From Prostheceraeus crozeri (taxonomy: Eukaryota > Platyhelminthes > Polycladida > Euryleptidae), in assembly GCA_907163375.1 (NCBI GenBank), contig CAJQUW010002151.1:1-64000 (forward strand): a stretch of DNA of 64,000 bases, written 5' to 3'. The position numbers were made by a program, and so were the translations under genes. Of this stretch, positions 1 through 11,099 are shown in pieces (the stretch's first letter is position 1; each line of letters starts with the position of its first letter). The notes below the pieces were generated by a model. It made no database searches. It was not told the DNA's origin and was given only the letters and a program-made list of their open reading frames with translations.

Positions 1-1390
1 CCTTTTTTATGATTAACTCTGTAGATCACAGAATTAAATATTTTGTTTATCTGCTTCGGTTTGCTAGAAGTGTGATTAACACGAAATAGACGGCACATTG
101 AGGAACCTATTAGGTGGGCAAAACGGAATTCCTAATACCTTAGAGATAGGAAAAAAATTCGTGCGTCGCTTGCGGATTAATGTGAGTTCCAGCGAAGTGC
201 TTCGATTGCCAAAATTCCTTCAGATTCGAAGAATTCAGATCATTGCCTACAAGTTTTCTCCATAATGTTGACCCTTCCGATCATTATTAAAGAAAGTAGC
301 AGGCGTACGAAAATTAGTTCACTTGATGTTTTCACATCCTCTCCTCGGCATTGCTCACTGTATAGTGCATACATTGAATCGAAGCCACGCATCGATGTGT
401 GTTTTGGTGTGTGGGAAGTGATATCACAGCACACACGCATTTCTCACTGGCTCTGTTGTCCTTTGCTGACAGCTTATTGTTTGCCATCTCCAATAGCAAG
501 CGATATACGAATTATCCATTCGAGAAGGAGCAAGTTGTCTAATTCTGTGCCATTTCGATATTAAGGTTACATATAACTCTTCCTTTCTAGGAAACCGAAG
601 CGCGCTCAGATGAATCTAATTCTGTGCTGTAGATGCAGTAGATTGTGATAAATGCTACTGTTCTTATTGATATGATGAAAATGGTCGCTTCGTGAAAATT
701 TGTTGACTTGTGCTATGAGTAGATGACGCAATCGAGCACATTTATCGATGAACTGATTGAATAGGTTGCTGAGATTTCCATGTCTAACAAATGAGCTCAC
801 ATGTCTATTATGCAGAGCAGACGGCGAGACAAAATTGCCGAAATATGACTTAAATATCTTACGCTGATTTTGAATATAGGCTAATAGCGAACTATGTAAT
901 AAATCTTGGATATTCTGATAACAAATTTCCTACCGATTTCGATGAAAACTAAAATAAATATAACGAAAGCCTGCCTTCAGAGTAATTTTGATTCAAATCC
1001 ACTTTCTACATGTATGTCTCATAAAATCGAGAGATCGAAAGGGTTTTATCCGATGATTGACAGTCGCAGAAATCGAAGGCCAATTCCAAATTTTGGCGAC
1101 AATCGCGCTGCAAAAAATCGCATGTGTGAAGCAGCACTTAGTCCTAACTCCTAAACTCATGCGAGCGTAACTCAGTCGTGCGAACATGACAGTGAACAAG
1201 AAGATGGAGCTTGCTATGTTATTAGAAGACCGATCGGGTCAGATTTCAGTAGGAAGACTGACAAGGCATTCATTCCTCCCTGTCAATCATTATTGGTCGT
1301 TGAGATGATGTATTTCACTTTCATTTTAAATCTGCAATAAGCCAGTGTTATTGATGATATCATCGACCGGAATAGTCCAAGTGTTCTGAC
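1..1390. other. Host flank, no gene recognised
   Basis: AT-rich sequence left of Polinton A. Open frames here are short, lack recognisable motifs and overlap on both strands, so I treat them as chance. The last bases before the target duplication continue directly into the sequence after position 22312, which is the other half of the same pre-insertion site. Confidence 0.5.
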
Positions 1391-1396
1391 CCAGTT
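1391..1396. repeat. Target site duplication of Polinton A, left (CCAGTT)
   Basis: CCAGTT immediately precedes the first base of the left inverted repeat and recurs exactly at 22307-22312 after the right one. A 6-bp duplication is the size known for Polinton integrases, and it fixes both ends of the element to the base. Confidence 0.95.
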
Positions 1397-2031
1397 AGTA
1401 GTTAGTATTGCGGACGCACTGATAGTGGATACGAACATGGATAGGAACATGTGTTCCGAATTGCCAATGCGAACATGTTCCGAATTGCGAATGCGAACAT
1501 GGATATGAACATGTTCCGAATTGCGAATGGATGCGAACATGGATAGGAACATGTAAATAGGAACCGCGTTCCGATTGATAGGCGAATTGAGATCATACTC
1601 AATGATTCGGAACGCCTTGTTCCGAAATTGAATTAGAGTATGTGAATTAGAATAGGGATGCGAACATCTATTTCGGTACTTAAACAGGTGTTTGTTTTGA
1701 GACTGCTTGCTGAAATGCGACAATTGTGGCCATTGTGACTATGATGACAATTTTATTTATTTTCATAACTAGGTTAAGTTATAAATACGTGGAAGTTGCT
1801 TGATGGTTAGTTTCCCAATTTCATGGATTGTTGCAAGAGACCTTGGTTATTCGCTAAAGGCTATAGAAACTGTTACAAATCTAAATGAAAATATCAAAGC
1901 TGGTGATTTAGTTGAACGACTAATGGATCTGGATGAGCATACCATGAATGCTAATCTGGATCGTAGTTGGATAGAAGATTTCTCAATGCTACATTATAAA
2001 GACAGTGAAATTTGGAGGATGAAATTGGAAC
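1397..2031 (+). repeat. Left terminal inverted repeat of Polinton A
   Basis: The 635 bases match the reverse complement of 21672-22306 with very few differences. The outer end carries a small minisatellite of GAACATG and TTCCGAATTGCGAATG-type words (about 1430-1560). The inner end contains the beginning of the first open frame, so that frame's start is present at both ends of the element. Confidence 0.93.
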
Positions 2032-2474
2032 TTTCTGAAACGGAGATAAAAAAAGTGAAACCTTCAATTGATTTATCAAAATGTTCTATTAATGAAAGTG
2101 ACTTCAGAAAGAAATTAGAAACAGAGACGTTTAAACTATTATGTGAACGGAACTGCATTAGGTGTTTTGAACGGGAAAATCCCTTCTCTTGTTACCATGT
2201 TCTCATTTTGTCATGTGTTCTACATGCTATATACCCTTGGAAACTACATCTTGTCCCCTTTGTGATGAAGAAATATTTTCAACAGTCACTGTATATCGTT
2301 CATGATGATTTATCATGCGTGTCTGTGATTGGTTGCTATTGTGCAGCTTTTGTATATAAGGTTATCACACTTCTATTACAACCATACTTGTTGAGGATTG
2401 TAGACATTAATAAACATGCCATTTACCACGATCATTCCTGTTTCAATTATTCACAAAGACAATCTGTTTACTAG
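1800..2474 (+). CDS. Unknown Polinton A left-end ORF, possibly RING-like
   Basis: Open frame that begins inside the left inverted repeat and runs into the unique part. Residues 1-80 are acidic and helical-looking. Around residues 138-165 there is a CxxC followed by a Cys-x-His group, reminiscent of the first half of a RING finger, a fold found in other genes at this end of Polinton B. The remainder is hydrophobic and not recognisable. Function unknown; it may be a relic of a RING-type protein. Confidence 0.35.
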   Translation: MMVSFPISWIVARDLGYSLKAIETVTNLNENIKAGDLVERLMDLDEHTMNANLDRSWIEDFSMLHYKDSEIWRMKLELSETEIKKVKPSIDLSKCSINESDFRKKLETETFKLLCERNCIRCFERENPFSCYHVLILSCVLHAIYPWKLHLVPFVMKKYFQQSLYIVHDDLSCVSVIGCYCAAFVYKVITLLLQPYLLRIVDINKHAIYHDHSCFNYSQRQSVY

Positions 2475-3027
2475 CAAGATTTTCTACTCTGCAAATGATG
2501 TTATTGGTTACAAAGCTGATCTCATAGATCTGATGGAGGATATTGTCACATTCTATCATTGTGAAGATGATATTGAACTTCAGAAACTCTTAATGAGGAC
2601 ATTGACCAATGCCCTTACGCGAGTACTACGATTTTGGCTCGATGAAGTGTTCAAGCCTCTGAGTTTGACGGAAGCTATTCCACAGAGTTCTCGTTGCTAT
2701 TGTGAAATGAGAACACGGAAATTGAAGACTTGTTTGCATGATATAATCGTATTTAGCCACTATGAGGAAAATGGTGGTAAATTCAAGGTGGACATGTTTA
2801 CCGGACCCCCGTCAATGAGCGTCAATGTGGCAGTGCAAGATGACCGGGACATAATCAAGTTTAGAGCATACTATGGTAATCTTTTAAAAGTCTTCGCTTC
2901 AAAACCATGCTGTTCATGCTGTCCTCTATCAAGGGATTTAATGTGTAATATAGAACAGCTTATAACTGCAACGACTCAGACCTTGAGTGATGTTGATGAC
3001 TACGACCTACCATCTGTTACCGTTTGA
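2416..3027 (+). CDS. Unknown Polinton A protein, 203 residues
   Basis: ATG-started frame overlapping the end of the previous one and ending just before the small basic protein gene. It is moderately acidic with a Cys cluster near residues 164-170 (CCSCC). I do not recognise a family. Its place, between the left end and the basic-protein gene, corresponds to the block of unknown genes at 36435-37481 in Polinton B, but I could not align it to any of them with conviction. Confidence 0.45.
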   Translation: MPFTTIIPVSIIHKDNLFTSKIFYSANDVIGYKADLIDLMEDIVTFYHCEDDIELQKLLMRTLTNALTRVLRFWLDEVFKPLSLTEAIPQSSRCYCEMRTRKLKTCLHDIIVFSHYEENGGKFKVDMFTGPPSMSVNVAVQDDRDIIKFRAYYGNLLKVFASKPCCSCCPLSRDLMCNIEQLITATTQTLSDVDDYDLPSVTV

Positions 3028-3092
3028 CTTTGTTGCATGGAACTAAGCAAAATGTATATTTTTATAAATGCTTTGCTTTTAACACAATAAAA

Positions 3093-3485
3093 ATGACTGC
3101 AAAACGAAAGGCATCTTTTTCTCGGAAGAATGGTTCTTTTAGACCTTCAAGTCAGTTTAAGAAGGCGTTGCGAAAGTTAAACAGCATGCGAAACAATAAA
3201 GTTAAGTGCAAATTAATTCAAAACTCCAGTGATGATTTCATTCGTGATTTGGCTTTTGCAATACACAAATGCCTCCCAATATACAAGCCTTTATTGAGTA
3301 CTGATTCTCTAAACAGCATTAGAAAATTTTCAAATCCAAGAAGCAGTGATATGAAAAGGCGGAACTTAGTTCAGCGTGGAGGTGGTGGGTTTTTGAATAT
3401 GTTGAATGATATTGGAAACAGCATTTACAATGTACTCAACAGTCCACTAGAGAAAGTTGTGGCAGGTGCCGCAGTGTTGCTGTAG
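3093..3485 (+). CDS. Small basic virion-type protein, Polinton A
   Basis: About 130 residues. The N-terminus is very rich in Lys and Arg (start at MTAKRK, the first ATG in a good position). The C-terminus is a Gly-rich hydrophobic tail with VQRGGGGFLNML. Polinton B has the same layout at 37859-38215, with QKGGFLSAIL in the same place, and in both elements the gene lies a little upstream of the packaging ATPase. Small cationic proteins with a GG and hydrophobic tail resemble adenovirus core or membrane-active peptides (pX/pVI type). That role is inference; the family conservation is seen. Confidence 0.6.
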   Translation: MTAKRKASFSRKNGSFRPSSQFKKALRKLNSMRNNKVKCKLIQNSSDDFIRDLAFAIHKCLPIYKPLLSTDSLNSIRKFSNPRSSDMKRRNLVQRGGGGFLNMLNDIGNSIYNVLNSPLEKVVAGAAVLL

Positions 3486-3539
3486 ACGACGAATCATGGA
3501 TTGACACGTCATCATTGATTGATGACTCATGTGAATATG

Positions 3540-3547
3540 TATATAAG
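3540..3547 (+). promoter_or_regulatory. TATA box candidate
   Basis: TATATAAG lies about 90 bases upstream of the start codon at 3635. The same word precedes several other genes in both Polintons. Confidence 0.5.
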
Positions 3548-3634
3548 AGAGACGCGCTTGTACTCTTTAATCACTTTCAAGCTATCATTCATCGCTGACG
3601 GTTGAAAAGCTCCGAATAAGTACAACATTGAATT

Positions 3635-4381
3635 ATGTCTCAAAAAATGTTTATAGTTAGAGAGGAGAGCGACTCATTTGAACGTGATCTCTTTAAATTC
3701 CGACCGACAAGGAAGGTTCAAGGGATTGGAAATACCTTTTACTTCCAAACGTTGAGCTATGGTGACGATGGTTTCTACCTTCAAGTTCCATTTTTCCACA
3801 GTAATGGTATGTCTTCATCTGGTTATAGCAACATGAGACAAATGCGAGTAACCTTTCCGAAATGGCAGCAGATGATACTCAAAACCATCGACTCTTTGGC
3901 GAAGGAGTGCGTTGTGTTGCCCGAAAGTGCTCCTACACATTGGAGGAAGGCGTTAGAGGAAGGAAGTGGCTATAAGGATTTACCCGAGTTCGATACGCTA
4001 TTCTTGGAATTGTCCGATCACTTTCAAGCATTCGATCTACTTGGAAATACAATGGAGTGGGATGATCTGAAGCGCGGACGATACATGGGTTTAATACACG
4101 TCAACGGTCTATACATTGGTGCTCACGTCTCAACCGGAAAAGTGGCATCGTTACAAATGAAAGTTCTACAGTTGGTTTATGAGCCAATGCCGATTGATAA
4201 GTGTCTAATCACCATCGATAAATCTACTTCAAAAGATGGGAAGGTTGTTGAAGAAAGCAAAAAGCGGGGACGGAAATCCAAGGAAGGGAGTGTTAAGTTG
4301 AAATTGAAACGCCAAGATGCTCAAATTGACGCGAGAAGTTATTTTAATGCTGACATTGATGAGGAAACACAAATACTGTGA
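3635..4381 (+). CDS. Conserved Polinton protein of unknown role (VNGLY family), A
   Basis: 248 residues. A core around residues 150-185 (GRYMGLIHVNGLYIG, then KVASLQM and VYEP) matches the protein at 35465-36240 of Polinton B (VNGLYYG, KIASLSM, ILYIP), so this is a real shared family even though the rest is diverged. Both have a Lys-rich tail that looks like a nuclear localisation signal (KKRGRKSK here). It stands alone near the left end behind a TATA-type promoter, unlike the tightly packed structural genes, which would fit an early or regulatory DNA-binding role. The function is not known to me. Confidence 0.6.
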   Translation: MSQKMFIVREESDSFERDLFKFRPTRKVQGIGNTFYFQTLSYGDDGFYLQVPFFHSNGMSSSGYSNMRQMRVTFPKWQQMILKTIDSLAKECVVLPESAPTHWRKALEEGSGYKDLPEFDTLFLELSDHFQAFDLLGNTMEWDDLKRGRYMGLIHVNGLYIGAHVSTGKVASLQMKVLQLVYEPMPIDKCLITIDKSTSKDGKVVEESKKRGRKSKEGSVKLKLKRQDAQIDARSYFNADIDEETQIL

Positions 4382-4489
4382 ATGTGAAATGAAAGTTTCT
4401 AAATGTAAATAAAGTTGTTATGGAACATGACTTGTTTTATTCTAAGCAAACTGGTGGGTGTTGGTCTTTAAAGCTTTTGAAATTTCAGG

Positions 4490-5125
4490 ATGACAGATTT
4501 TCGCCTATTCACTGATCGCACAATGTGTGTGGCCGGACCAAGTCAGTCCGGTAAAACTACTTTTGTAACTCAATTACTACAATTTAGAAATGAGATGTTT
4601 AATAAAGAAATTAAAAGAGTTAAATGGTGTTATGGCATATTTCAACCACAACTACATTCTGCACTTCGCCAGAAAGGTTATGATGTGAAGCAAGGGTTAC
4701 CGACAACTGAAGACATCAAAGCAGGTGACTAACTAGTATTAGATGATCTATTACGTGAAAGCAAATATTCAAAGGATGTAACTGAAATGTTCATTCAAAC
4801 TGCACATCATAGGGAAGTTTTTATTATCTATATCACCCAAAACATTTTTGATGGAGGGAAAGAGCAAAGAACTAGGAGTTTGAATACACATTATTTGGCA
4901 ATATTTAAAAATCCAAGAGACAGCAGTCAGATGCATCATCTCAGTAGACAGATATTACCTCAACAACCTAAAGTTCTTTCAAAAATATATGAAGATGTAA
5001 CTAAGAAACCACATGGCTATCTATTTATTGATCTAACACAGGAATGTCCGGAACGACTTCGATTTCGAACAAATATCATACCTAATTCCGCTGAACCAAT
5101 GACAGTTTTCTCGGTTCACAGCTAG
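4490..5125 (+). pseudogene. Packaging ATPase of Polinton A, broken
   Basis: FtsK/HerA-type genome packaging ATPase of the Polinton core. Walker A GPSQSGKT is visible near the start and the conserved FKNPRDSSQ and FIDLTQECPE words near the end, all with counterparts in the intact copy at 38247-38864. It lies between the VNGLY gene and the conserved unknown gene, the same order as in Polinton B. The gene is broken. Confidence 0.85.
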
Positions 5126-5166
5126 TTTTAAGCAATGTACTTTGTTGCCTTATTATTATTACAAAC

Positions 5167-5817
5167 ATGTCGTATTCAAAGATGGTAGTCATTCCTCAAG
5201 AGGAGTATATACAATTGACTACATTACAAAGTGCACAAGAAGTCAAAAATATAGATCAACCTATTACGAATCAACTTAAGGAACTAACACAAAAGGATAT
5301 GGAAATTCAGAAGATTAAGGATCCCTATCGACGAATGCAGTTAGCAGCTGAAAACATTGATGAGAGGCGACAGATTCGTGATAAGTTGCGACGATTTATA
5401 ACCTTGTCAACACCTCGACCACATCGTGTGCGCGCTGAGCGATTATTTGACTTCATTGATCCACATGTGAAGTTCAATGAGAGAGGGGAGATAATAGATT
5501 AAACAACTGGTGATGTTATTAGAAATAGTCACATAGATGACCTTCTGCAATATGCTGTCAGAGATGTAAGGCGAAAACTAGGTGCACCACAAGGGTGGTC
5601 ATATTTTCAGAAAATTTTATCTGATCAAAATGTACCACACAATATTATTGGAGGACCGACTGTGAATGAGTTGGACAAGGGTCACTTACAAGATGAAACA
5701 AAAAGTAAAACACCCACGATGACGGTCAAGCGAGAGCTTCATGATCCCGATGATCTTCAACCAAAAAGAGCTACTAGGCGCTCAATGCGTGTTGGAAAGG
5801 ATTATAGTAAATATTAA
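5167..5817 (+). pseudogene. Conserved Polinton protein downstream of ATPase, A, broken
   Basis: Starts MSYSKMVVIPQEEY, matching MSSYSRMIVIPQDEY of the intact gene at 38861-39553. Later words shared with it include RGEIITD-like and GWSYF sequences. It is the protein regularly found between the ATPase and integrase genes of Polintons and its role is unknown. It is broken in this element. Confidence 0.7.
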
Positions 5818-5851
5818 GCAAATATAAATTAAGCTTTGCTTCTCTCATATC

Positions 5852-6178
5852 ATGTCGCTACAAAAGTTTTGCTGCTGTTTGAAATCTGCGCTCGAAGGTA
5901 AAGGAGAAGAGGGCATAGAGGTTGATATCAATTGTGTTAGCAGTTGCTGTGGGAGTAATACGCGTGCAAATCAAAACAAAGACGATGAGTACAGCAGTGA
6001 AACTCAGAAAGATTTATTACGACTTAAATCACCCCGCAAGTTTCAGTCGTCCGGAGGTTCTAGCTGGTGCAGCAGGTGTGGGGATAGAGAAAGTCAAGAA
6101 GTGGTTAAGGAGTCAACCGACTTACACTCTTCACAAAAATGCGGGAAAGCGGTTTCCAACAAGAAAATATGTTGTTAA
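5852..6178 (+). CDS. Cys-rich ORF overlapping the integrase start, A
   Basis: 108-residue frame starting MSLQKFCCCLK, with further Cys clusters (SCCGSN). It overlaps the 5' part of the integrase frame in the +1 register. Polinton B has a Cys-rich ORF in the same place and register (39555-39770), starting MKQMCCLPC with TCTCCASSHN. Conserved position, register and Cys clustering argue against a chance frame, at least for the N-terminal part. Role unknown; a small zinc-binding protein or a translational leader for the integrase are both possible. Confidence 0.5.
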   Translation: MSLQKFCCCLKSALEGKGEEGIEVDINCVSSCCGSNTRANQNKDDEYSSETQKDLLRLKSPRKFQSSGGSSWCSRCGDRESQEVVKESTDLHSSQKCGKAVSNKKICC

Positions 6179-7073
6179 CAATATAGATAGTCAATGGCAA
6201 GCGGACTTGGCTGACATGCAACAGATATCACAGTACAATGATGGCTATAAATACATCTTAACCGTAATAGATATTTTATCTCGCTATGCTTGGGCACGTG
6301 CGCTGAAATCTAAACGAGGACCAGAAGTTGAAGCGGCTTTTCAGAGCATTTTCGATGAGGGGCGTGTTCCGAAAAGAATACAGACCGATCAAGGGAAAGA
6401 ATTCGAAATCTCTCATGTTCGAAGTCTCCTTAAAAGTCATAATGTGGAATTGTTTAGTGTCAAAAGTGCTTATAAAGCTGCCATGGTTGAGAGGTTCAAT
6501 CGCACACTGAAGACAAAAATATGGCGCTATTTCACTGCAAAAAATACACATGTTTGGATAGGTGAGCTGCAGAAATTTGTTAAGAATTACAATGAAAGCT
6601 ACCATCGAATCATTAAGATGAAACCTGTTGATGTTACCCCAGATAATGCGATGGATGTATGGCTTCGATTGTATGATAAGAAAACGAAAAACATTTCCAA
6701 TGAAAAGAAAATTAATGTTGGTGATAGAGTTCGGATTTCAAAGGTTAAGTCTACATTTTAGAAGGGGTATCTACCTAATTGGACTGAAGAAGAGTTTTTT
6801 GTAGATGAAGTAAATACAAAATTTAGACCCACCATGTATAAATTAATAGATTACCATGGTAATCCAATTGAAGGAAAATTTTACTCTTATGAATTGCAAG
6901 TAGTAGACAGAAGTGAAGAGGTGTATATGATTGATAAAATAATTAGGAAGAAAGGTCATGGCAATCAAAGGAAATATCTAGTTAAATGGAAAGGATATCC
7001 TGATTCATTCAATAGCTGGATAACGCACCAGGATCTACAAAATGTGGAGGTGGGAGACACTCGTAACTTTTAA
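5922..7073 (+). pseudogene. Chromodomain integrase of Polinton A, broken
   Basis: Retroviral-type (rve) integrase that inserts Polinton DNA and makes the 6-bp duplication. Visible parts are the catalytic core (WQADLADM, then IQTDQGKEF, then VERFNRTLK, the DDE motif residues) and a C-terminal chromodomain (YLVKWKGYPDSFNSW). The intact homologue is at 39601-40821. Broken here. Confidence 0.85.
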
Positions 7074-7113
7074 GCTAATATAGCATGTGACTTCTTACAT
7101 ATATGAGGTCAAC

Positions 7114-8690
7114 ATGTCTACTAACTTCAATATCATTCTTCCAAGCAATAGCAACCCCAAGATATTCCCAAGTAACAAACCATCTCTCTACTCTGTTGAA
7201 TTCGCTAATTAATTACTCTGCATGGACCCCATGAAGTTGCTCTAACTGAAATTACTTATTACAACGATATCAGTTTGCTAAAGAACAACTATTTTGAATT
7301 ACATAAAGAAGTACGAGAGAAGGATGATTGCTTTCGCATATTTCAAAATAGTCTACATGGTACATGGGCTTTTCATCATCTAACTTTACATCCTTTTTCA
7401 ACATCTTTACCATCTGTCCAAAACATGATTAAAATTCAAAAGGCATTTGCAACGTCAACTTTTGATTCTAAGGTTCCCACAATGAGCTTGCAAGATACAG
7501 AAAAGGAAATCGGTAGAATGTTTGAACGAATAAATGATTTCTTCAAGCTGACTTTGAATAAATTCTACAAACCAGTCATAAAGGGGTCAACAAAATTGAT
7601 GAAGGAAGGGAAGCATGTTCTTCTTGTATTAGGTAAGGATTTGAGTCATACTTTTGGGTATTCCAGAACAACTTTCTCATCAAGGTATTGGTACAATGGA
7701 CGTGGGTGGAATTCGGAGAGGAAAGTCACTGATTTTCAATGTAGAATTATGCCATTGTATGCATTACAAAAAAGGAGCATCCGAGTAAAAAATAAATTTG
7801 AGGTCATTAGAAGTGTTGAAAACTTTGCAAGAAAGTTTCAAGGATCAGTGCCAGAAACGTTAATGACTTGTGAATATAAGAAAGAGAAAGTAACTTTATT
7901 TACTGTTGAAACGGAGGCAGAATTTATTGTTTTTACTAAAAAGACACCATTGGAAAAGTCTGAGTCCGCTGTTATTGAATTCGGATTTGAAATGATTGGG
8001 ATGTTTAAGGGCCTTGAAAGCGCACCTTGTTTGACAGAGTTAAATGATACATTCAAGGTTCAATTGTCCTCTTCTAAACTCAAAGCATCAACAAATGCTT
8101 CATGGGATATCCACGTATACAGCGAAGACATATTGGGTGATGAATTGTCTACTTCCAGTGAACTTGTAAAAAGAGTTAATTTGAACGTTGAAAGCTTGAA
8201 AACGCTATCTGAATTATGTACAAAGTTAAATGAGTTTGGTGTAGATTACCTTGATGCAGATGAATATCACTTTTCTTATGATCCACATAAGAAACGCATG
8301 ATTCTAAAGTTAGGAAAGAACTTTCTTATCAAGCTGGATAGCGTGTTAACGTCCACATTGGGATTCTCAAAATCAACTATTTATGAAGGCACATCAATAG
8401 GCGATACAGCCCCATCACTAGAGCGTGATATAAGTAACTTATACGTCTATTGTAACATTATTGAATACACAAGGGTTGGCGACATTGAGGCCCCACTTCT
8501 GCGCACATTTCCTCTCTCATCCGTAAGGAAGCAACTAATCAATCGAGAATTTATTAACACGATGTATCTACCAATCAGCCGAAATTTCATCAATAGAATT
8601 GACATATCAATTCATGATGATACAGGTGAAGTAGTACCATTCTGTGGTGGTGTTACTGTTTTAACACTACACATCAGGACACGAGAATAA
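7114..8690 (+). pseudogene. LPSN-family Polinton protein, A (candidate minor capsid or spike), broken
   Basis: The start carries the ILPSNSNPKIFPSNKPS signature of a Polinton family whose two intact members in B are at 44368-45765 and 45805-47325 (LPSNASMNKFPKNKPS, GEWEVGVSS). The C-terminal part shares VGDIEAPLLR and an I(D/S)I-x-DD-x-G-x-PF region with them. The length, late-gene neighbours and wide presence in Polintons suggest a structural protein such as penton or fibre, but that is inference. Here it lies between integrase and the basic amphipathic protein, whereas B has it beyond the PC4-like genes. Confidence 0.6.
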
Positions 8691-8733
8691 GGCTTTACGC
8701 TATTGTGGGATCTATAATTATCTACAGGACATA

Positions 8734-9210
8734 ATGTCAGGCATTTACAGTGGTCCATCCTATCAGAGCGGCTATCCCGTGTTTGCTGGAGGTAGACGAC
8801 AAGTTGGAGGAGGCATATTCGGTGCACTAAGACGTATGGTTCTCCCAACACTCAATAAGTATGGCATACCATTCATGAAGCGGGCTGGAAACAGAGCTTT
8901 AGACTTTGGTGCAAATGTTGCAGCTGATGCACTTCAAGGGGAGAATATCGGTGAATCCATGAAATTGCGTGCACAGCAATATGCCATAGACGCATTAGAT
9001 GATTTAACAAAGACGAGGCGTACAGTTCGGAAGCAACGTAGGAAGTCAAGACAAATTGGATCAGGTCGAGTTACAAGGCAAAGGCGTAGGAGAAGTAAAA
9101 AGCCCACCAGAGCAGCACGTTCTAAATCAAGACGTCGTGTGAAAGCAAGAAAGCGCAAACGAAATTCCACAGCGACTGGAAACAAGTCAAAACGAAGGAA
9201 GACAACATAA
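8734..9210 (+). CDS. Basic amphipathic virion-type protein, Polinton A
   Basis: 158 residues. The N-terminal half is Gly-rich and amphipathic (GGGIFGALRRMVLP, then a helix around residues 40-90). The C-terminal half is almost entirely Arg, Lys and Ser, like a DNA-condensing tail. The homologue at 40863-41318 in B has GGSILGALKSVVAP and a similar basic tail. In both elements it sits directly upstream of the major capsid gene. It resembles adenovirus pVI/pVII/pX-type internal proteins; the exact role is inferred. Confidence 0.7.
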   Translation: MSGIYSGPSYQSGYPVFAGGRRQVGGGIFGALRRMVLPTLNKYGIPFMKRAGNRALDFGANVAADALQGENIGESMKLRAQQYAIDALDDLTKTRRTVRKQRRKSRQIGSGRVTRQRRRRSKKPTRAARSKSRRRVKARKRKRNSTATGNKSKRRKTT

Positions 9211-9226
9211 TTGCAAAGCTAATACG

Positions 9227-10514
9227 ATGCAGAGTATCAATTCGGCTTTGTGTTTCTTTGATTCACCACCTCATCAAACTGACATTATTTCCTCAACTAT
9301 TGTTGATATAGTCCCCACAACAAATATCGATGGTAACCAACAGCCTATTCAGTTTGATATACCTGCTAATCCTCAAGATTATATTGACTGTCAATCCATT
9401 GATTTAGAATTGTGTATACAAATTAAGAAGACTGATGGTACCAATATTGATTCAACTAAGGATAAAGTGGGATTGACAAATCTTCCTATTGCCAGTCTAT
9501 TCTCAGATGTGTATTTAATATTGAATGACAAACATATTGAAGGAGGGGATCGAGCATATCCCTATGGAGCATACATAAATACAATGACGCAATTTCAGAA
9601 GCAAGCTAAACAGTCACACTTGCAAGTTGCCGGCTGGTATGATGATCAGCAAGGGAAATTTGATGAGGTTTCAAATGGAGGTTTAAAAAAAACGAATGGA
9701 ATTGACAGCAGATTCAAAGGAATTATACTTGAAAGGACCAGTCTATCTTGATTTCCTTCGTCAATCTAGATATCTACTATCACAGGTTAAAATGCAAATA
9801 AAATCTATTCGCGCAAATCCTGAGTTCGCGTTAATGGCTTTTGGAGCTACAAACTATCAAATCAACATAAGTAGTGCCGTGCTCAATGTAAGGAGAGTAA
9901 CAATGAACCCGTCAGTCATCAACGAGCATGCGACAGGATTGAGGAAAAGCAATGCAATATATCCAGTTAATCACAGTGTGTTAACAAACTTCACAATTGG
10001 TGCGGGATCATCCTCTCATGCCTACCCAAATCTTTTTCCCACTGCGATGCCGAAGGCGGTGTATATCACATTTGTGGAAAATGAGTCATTTATTGGTGCT
10101 TTTGAAAAGAATCCATTTAATTTCCAACACTTTAACGTTAGTAAACTAGCACTCTATCAGGATGGAAAGTTTGTTGCTTGCAAAGCTTATGAGCCTAATT
10201 TTAAAGAGGGTAAATTTGCACGTGAATATGGTTCTACTTTCACTGCACTGAGCATGTTTAACACAGATGATTCAAATGGAATTACAATGGATATGTATAA
10301 AAATGGTTACTTCTTCATTATATACAATCTCACAGCAGATGCAGATCTAGGCGGTGAAAGCGTAGGAGTTACAAAGCCTGGTAATCTACGACTAGAGGTG
10401 TCATTTGAGTCACCTTTGAAGAAAACAATTACTTGCCTCATTTATGCTATCTATGATAGCAAAGTTGAAATAACGAGAATGCGAGACCAACTGTCAGCTA
10501 TCAGAGATGAGTAA
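9227..10514 (+). pseudogene. Major capsid protein (double jelly-roll), Polinton A, broken
   Basis: Hexon-like Polinton capsid protein. The N-terminus has the family pattern of Phe-Asp-ser-pro leader, PIQFDIPANPQDYIDC and VEGG-like region, and the C-terminal part has FNTDDSNGIT and YDSKVEITRMRD, all aligning with the intact gene at 41321-42598. Its end overlaps the protease start by a few bases (ATGAGTAA), as is usual for this pair. Broken. Confidence 0.85.
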
Positions 10515-10968
10515 CTTAAGCAATATACAAATCTTGAGGAAAATGGGAAATGCTCATCCCTACTCCAAGTCAATATTTCTTGATGTCTTTTCTAGAGATA
10601 ATTTACCTAATTCAATTCCTTTCTATCCTTGTTCGCTTATCATCAATACGGACAGCAACAATCTTCCTGGTAAACATTGGGTTGCAGTGTGCATCAATCG
10701 CTATAAAGTGGTTGAATATTTTGACTCTCTTAATCTACCTCGCTTACATGACATTGCACTATGGATGAATAGGTTCTCCTGGACGATTAAGAAAGTTACA
10801 TCGTTTCCACTTCAAAGCAATGTATCTCTCATGTGCGGCGGTTATGTGCTATATTTCATCAACGAGAGACCATTGAAAAATAACTGTAAAAGTGTTTTAC
10901 AACTTTTTTCGAAAGACTGCTATAAATATGATGTAATTCTTACAAAGTATATTGAAACTGTTTTGTAA
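10507..10968 (+). CDS. Adenain-like cysteine protease, Polinton A
   Basis: 153 residues of the Ulp1/adenovirus protease fold that matures virion proteins. The catalytic residues are visible in order: His in GKHWVAV, Asp in EYFDSL and Cys in LMCGGYVLYF. It follows the capsid gene with a short overlap and is the last plus-strand gene of the cluster. An AATAAA-like signal follows at once. The homologue is at 42598-43059. Confidence 0.85.
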   Translation: MSNLSNIQILRKMGNAHPYSKSIFLDVFSRDNLPNSIPFYPCSLIINTDSNNLPGKHWVAVCINRYKVVEYFDSLNLPRLHDIALWMNRFSWTIKKVTSFPLQSNVSLMCGGYVLYFINERPLKNNCKSVLQLFSKDCYKYDVILTKYIETVL

Positions 10969-11099
10969 TAAAGTTTTATTTTATATGTAAATATCCTTGT
11001 TTTATGTTCCAAATCGTTGGGTTTAGAGGGAAAGCAAAACATGTTTACATTTCAATATGTATTTACAAATATACAGTTCTTTTCTAAATATTTACATAG

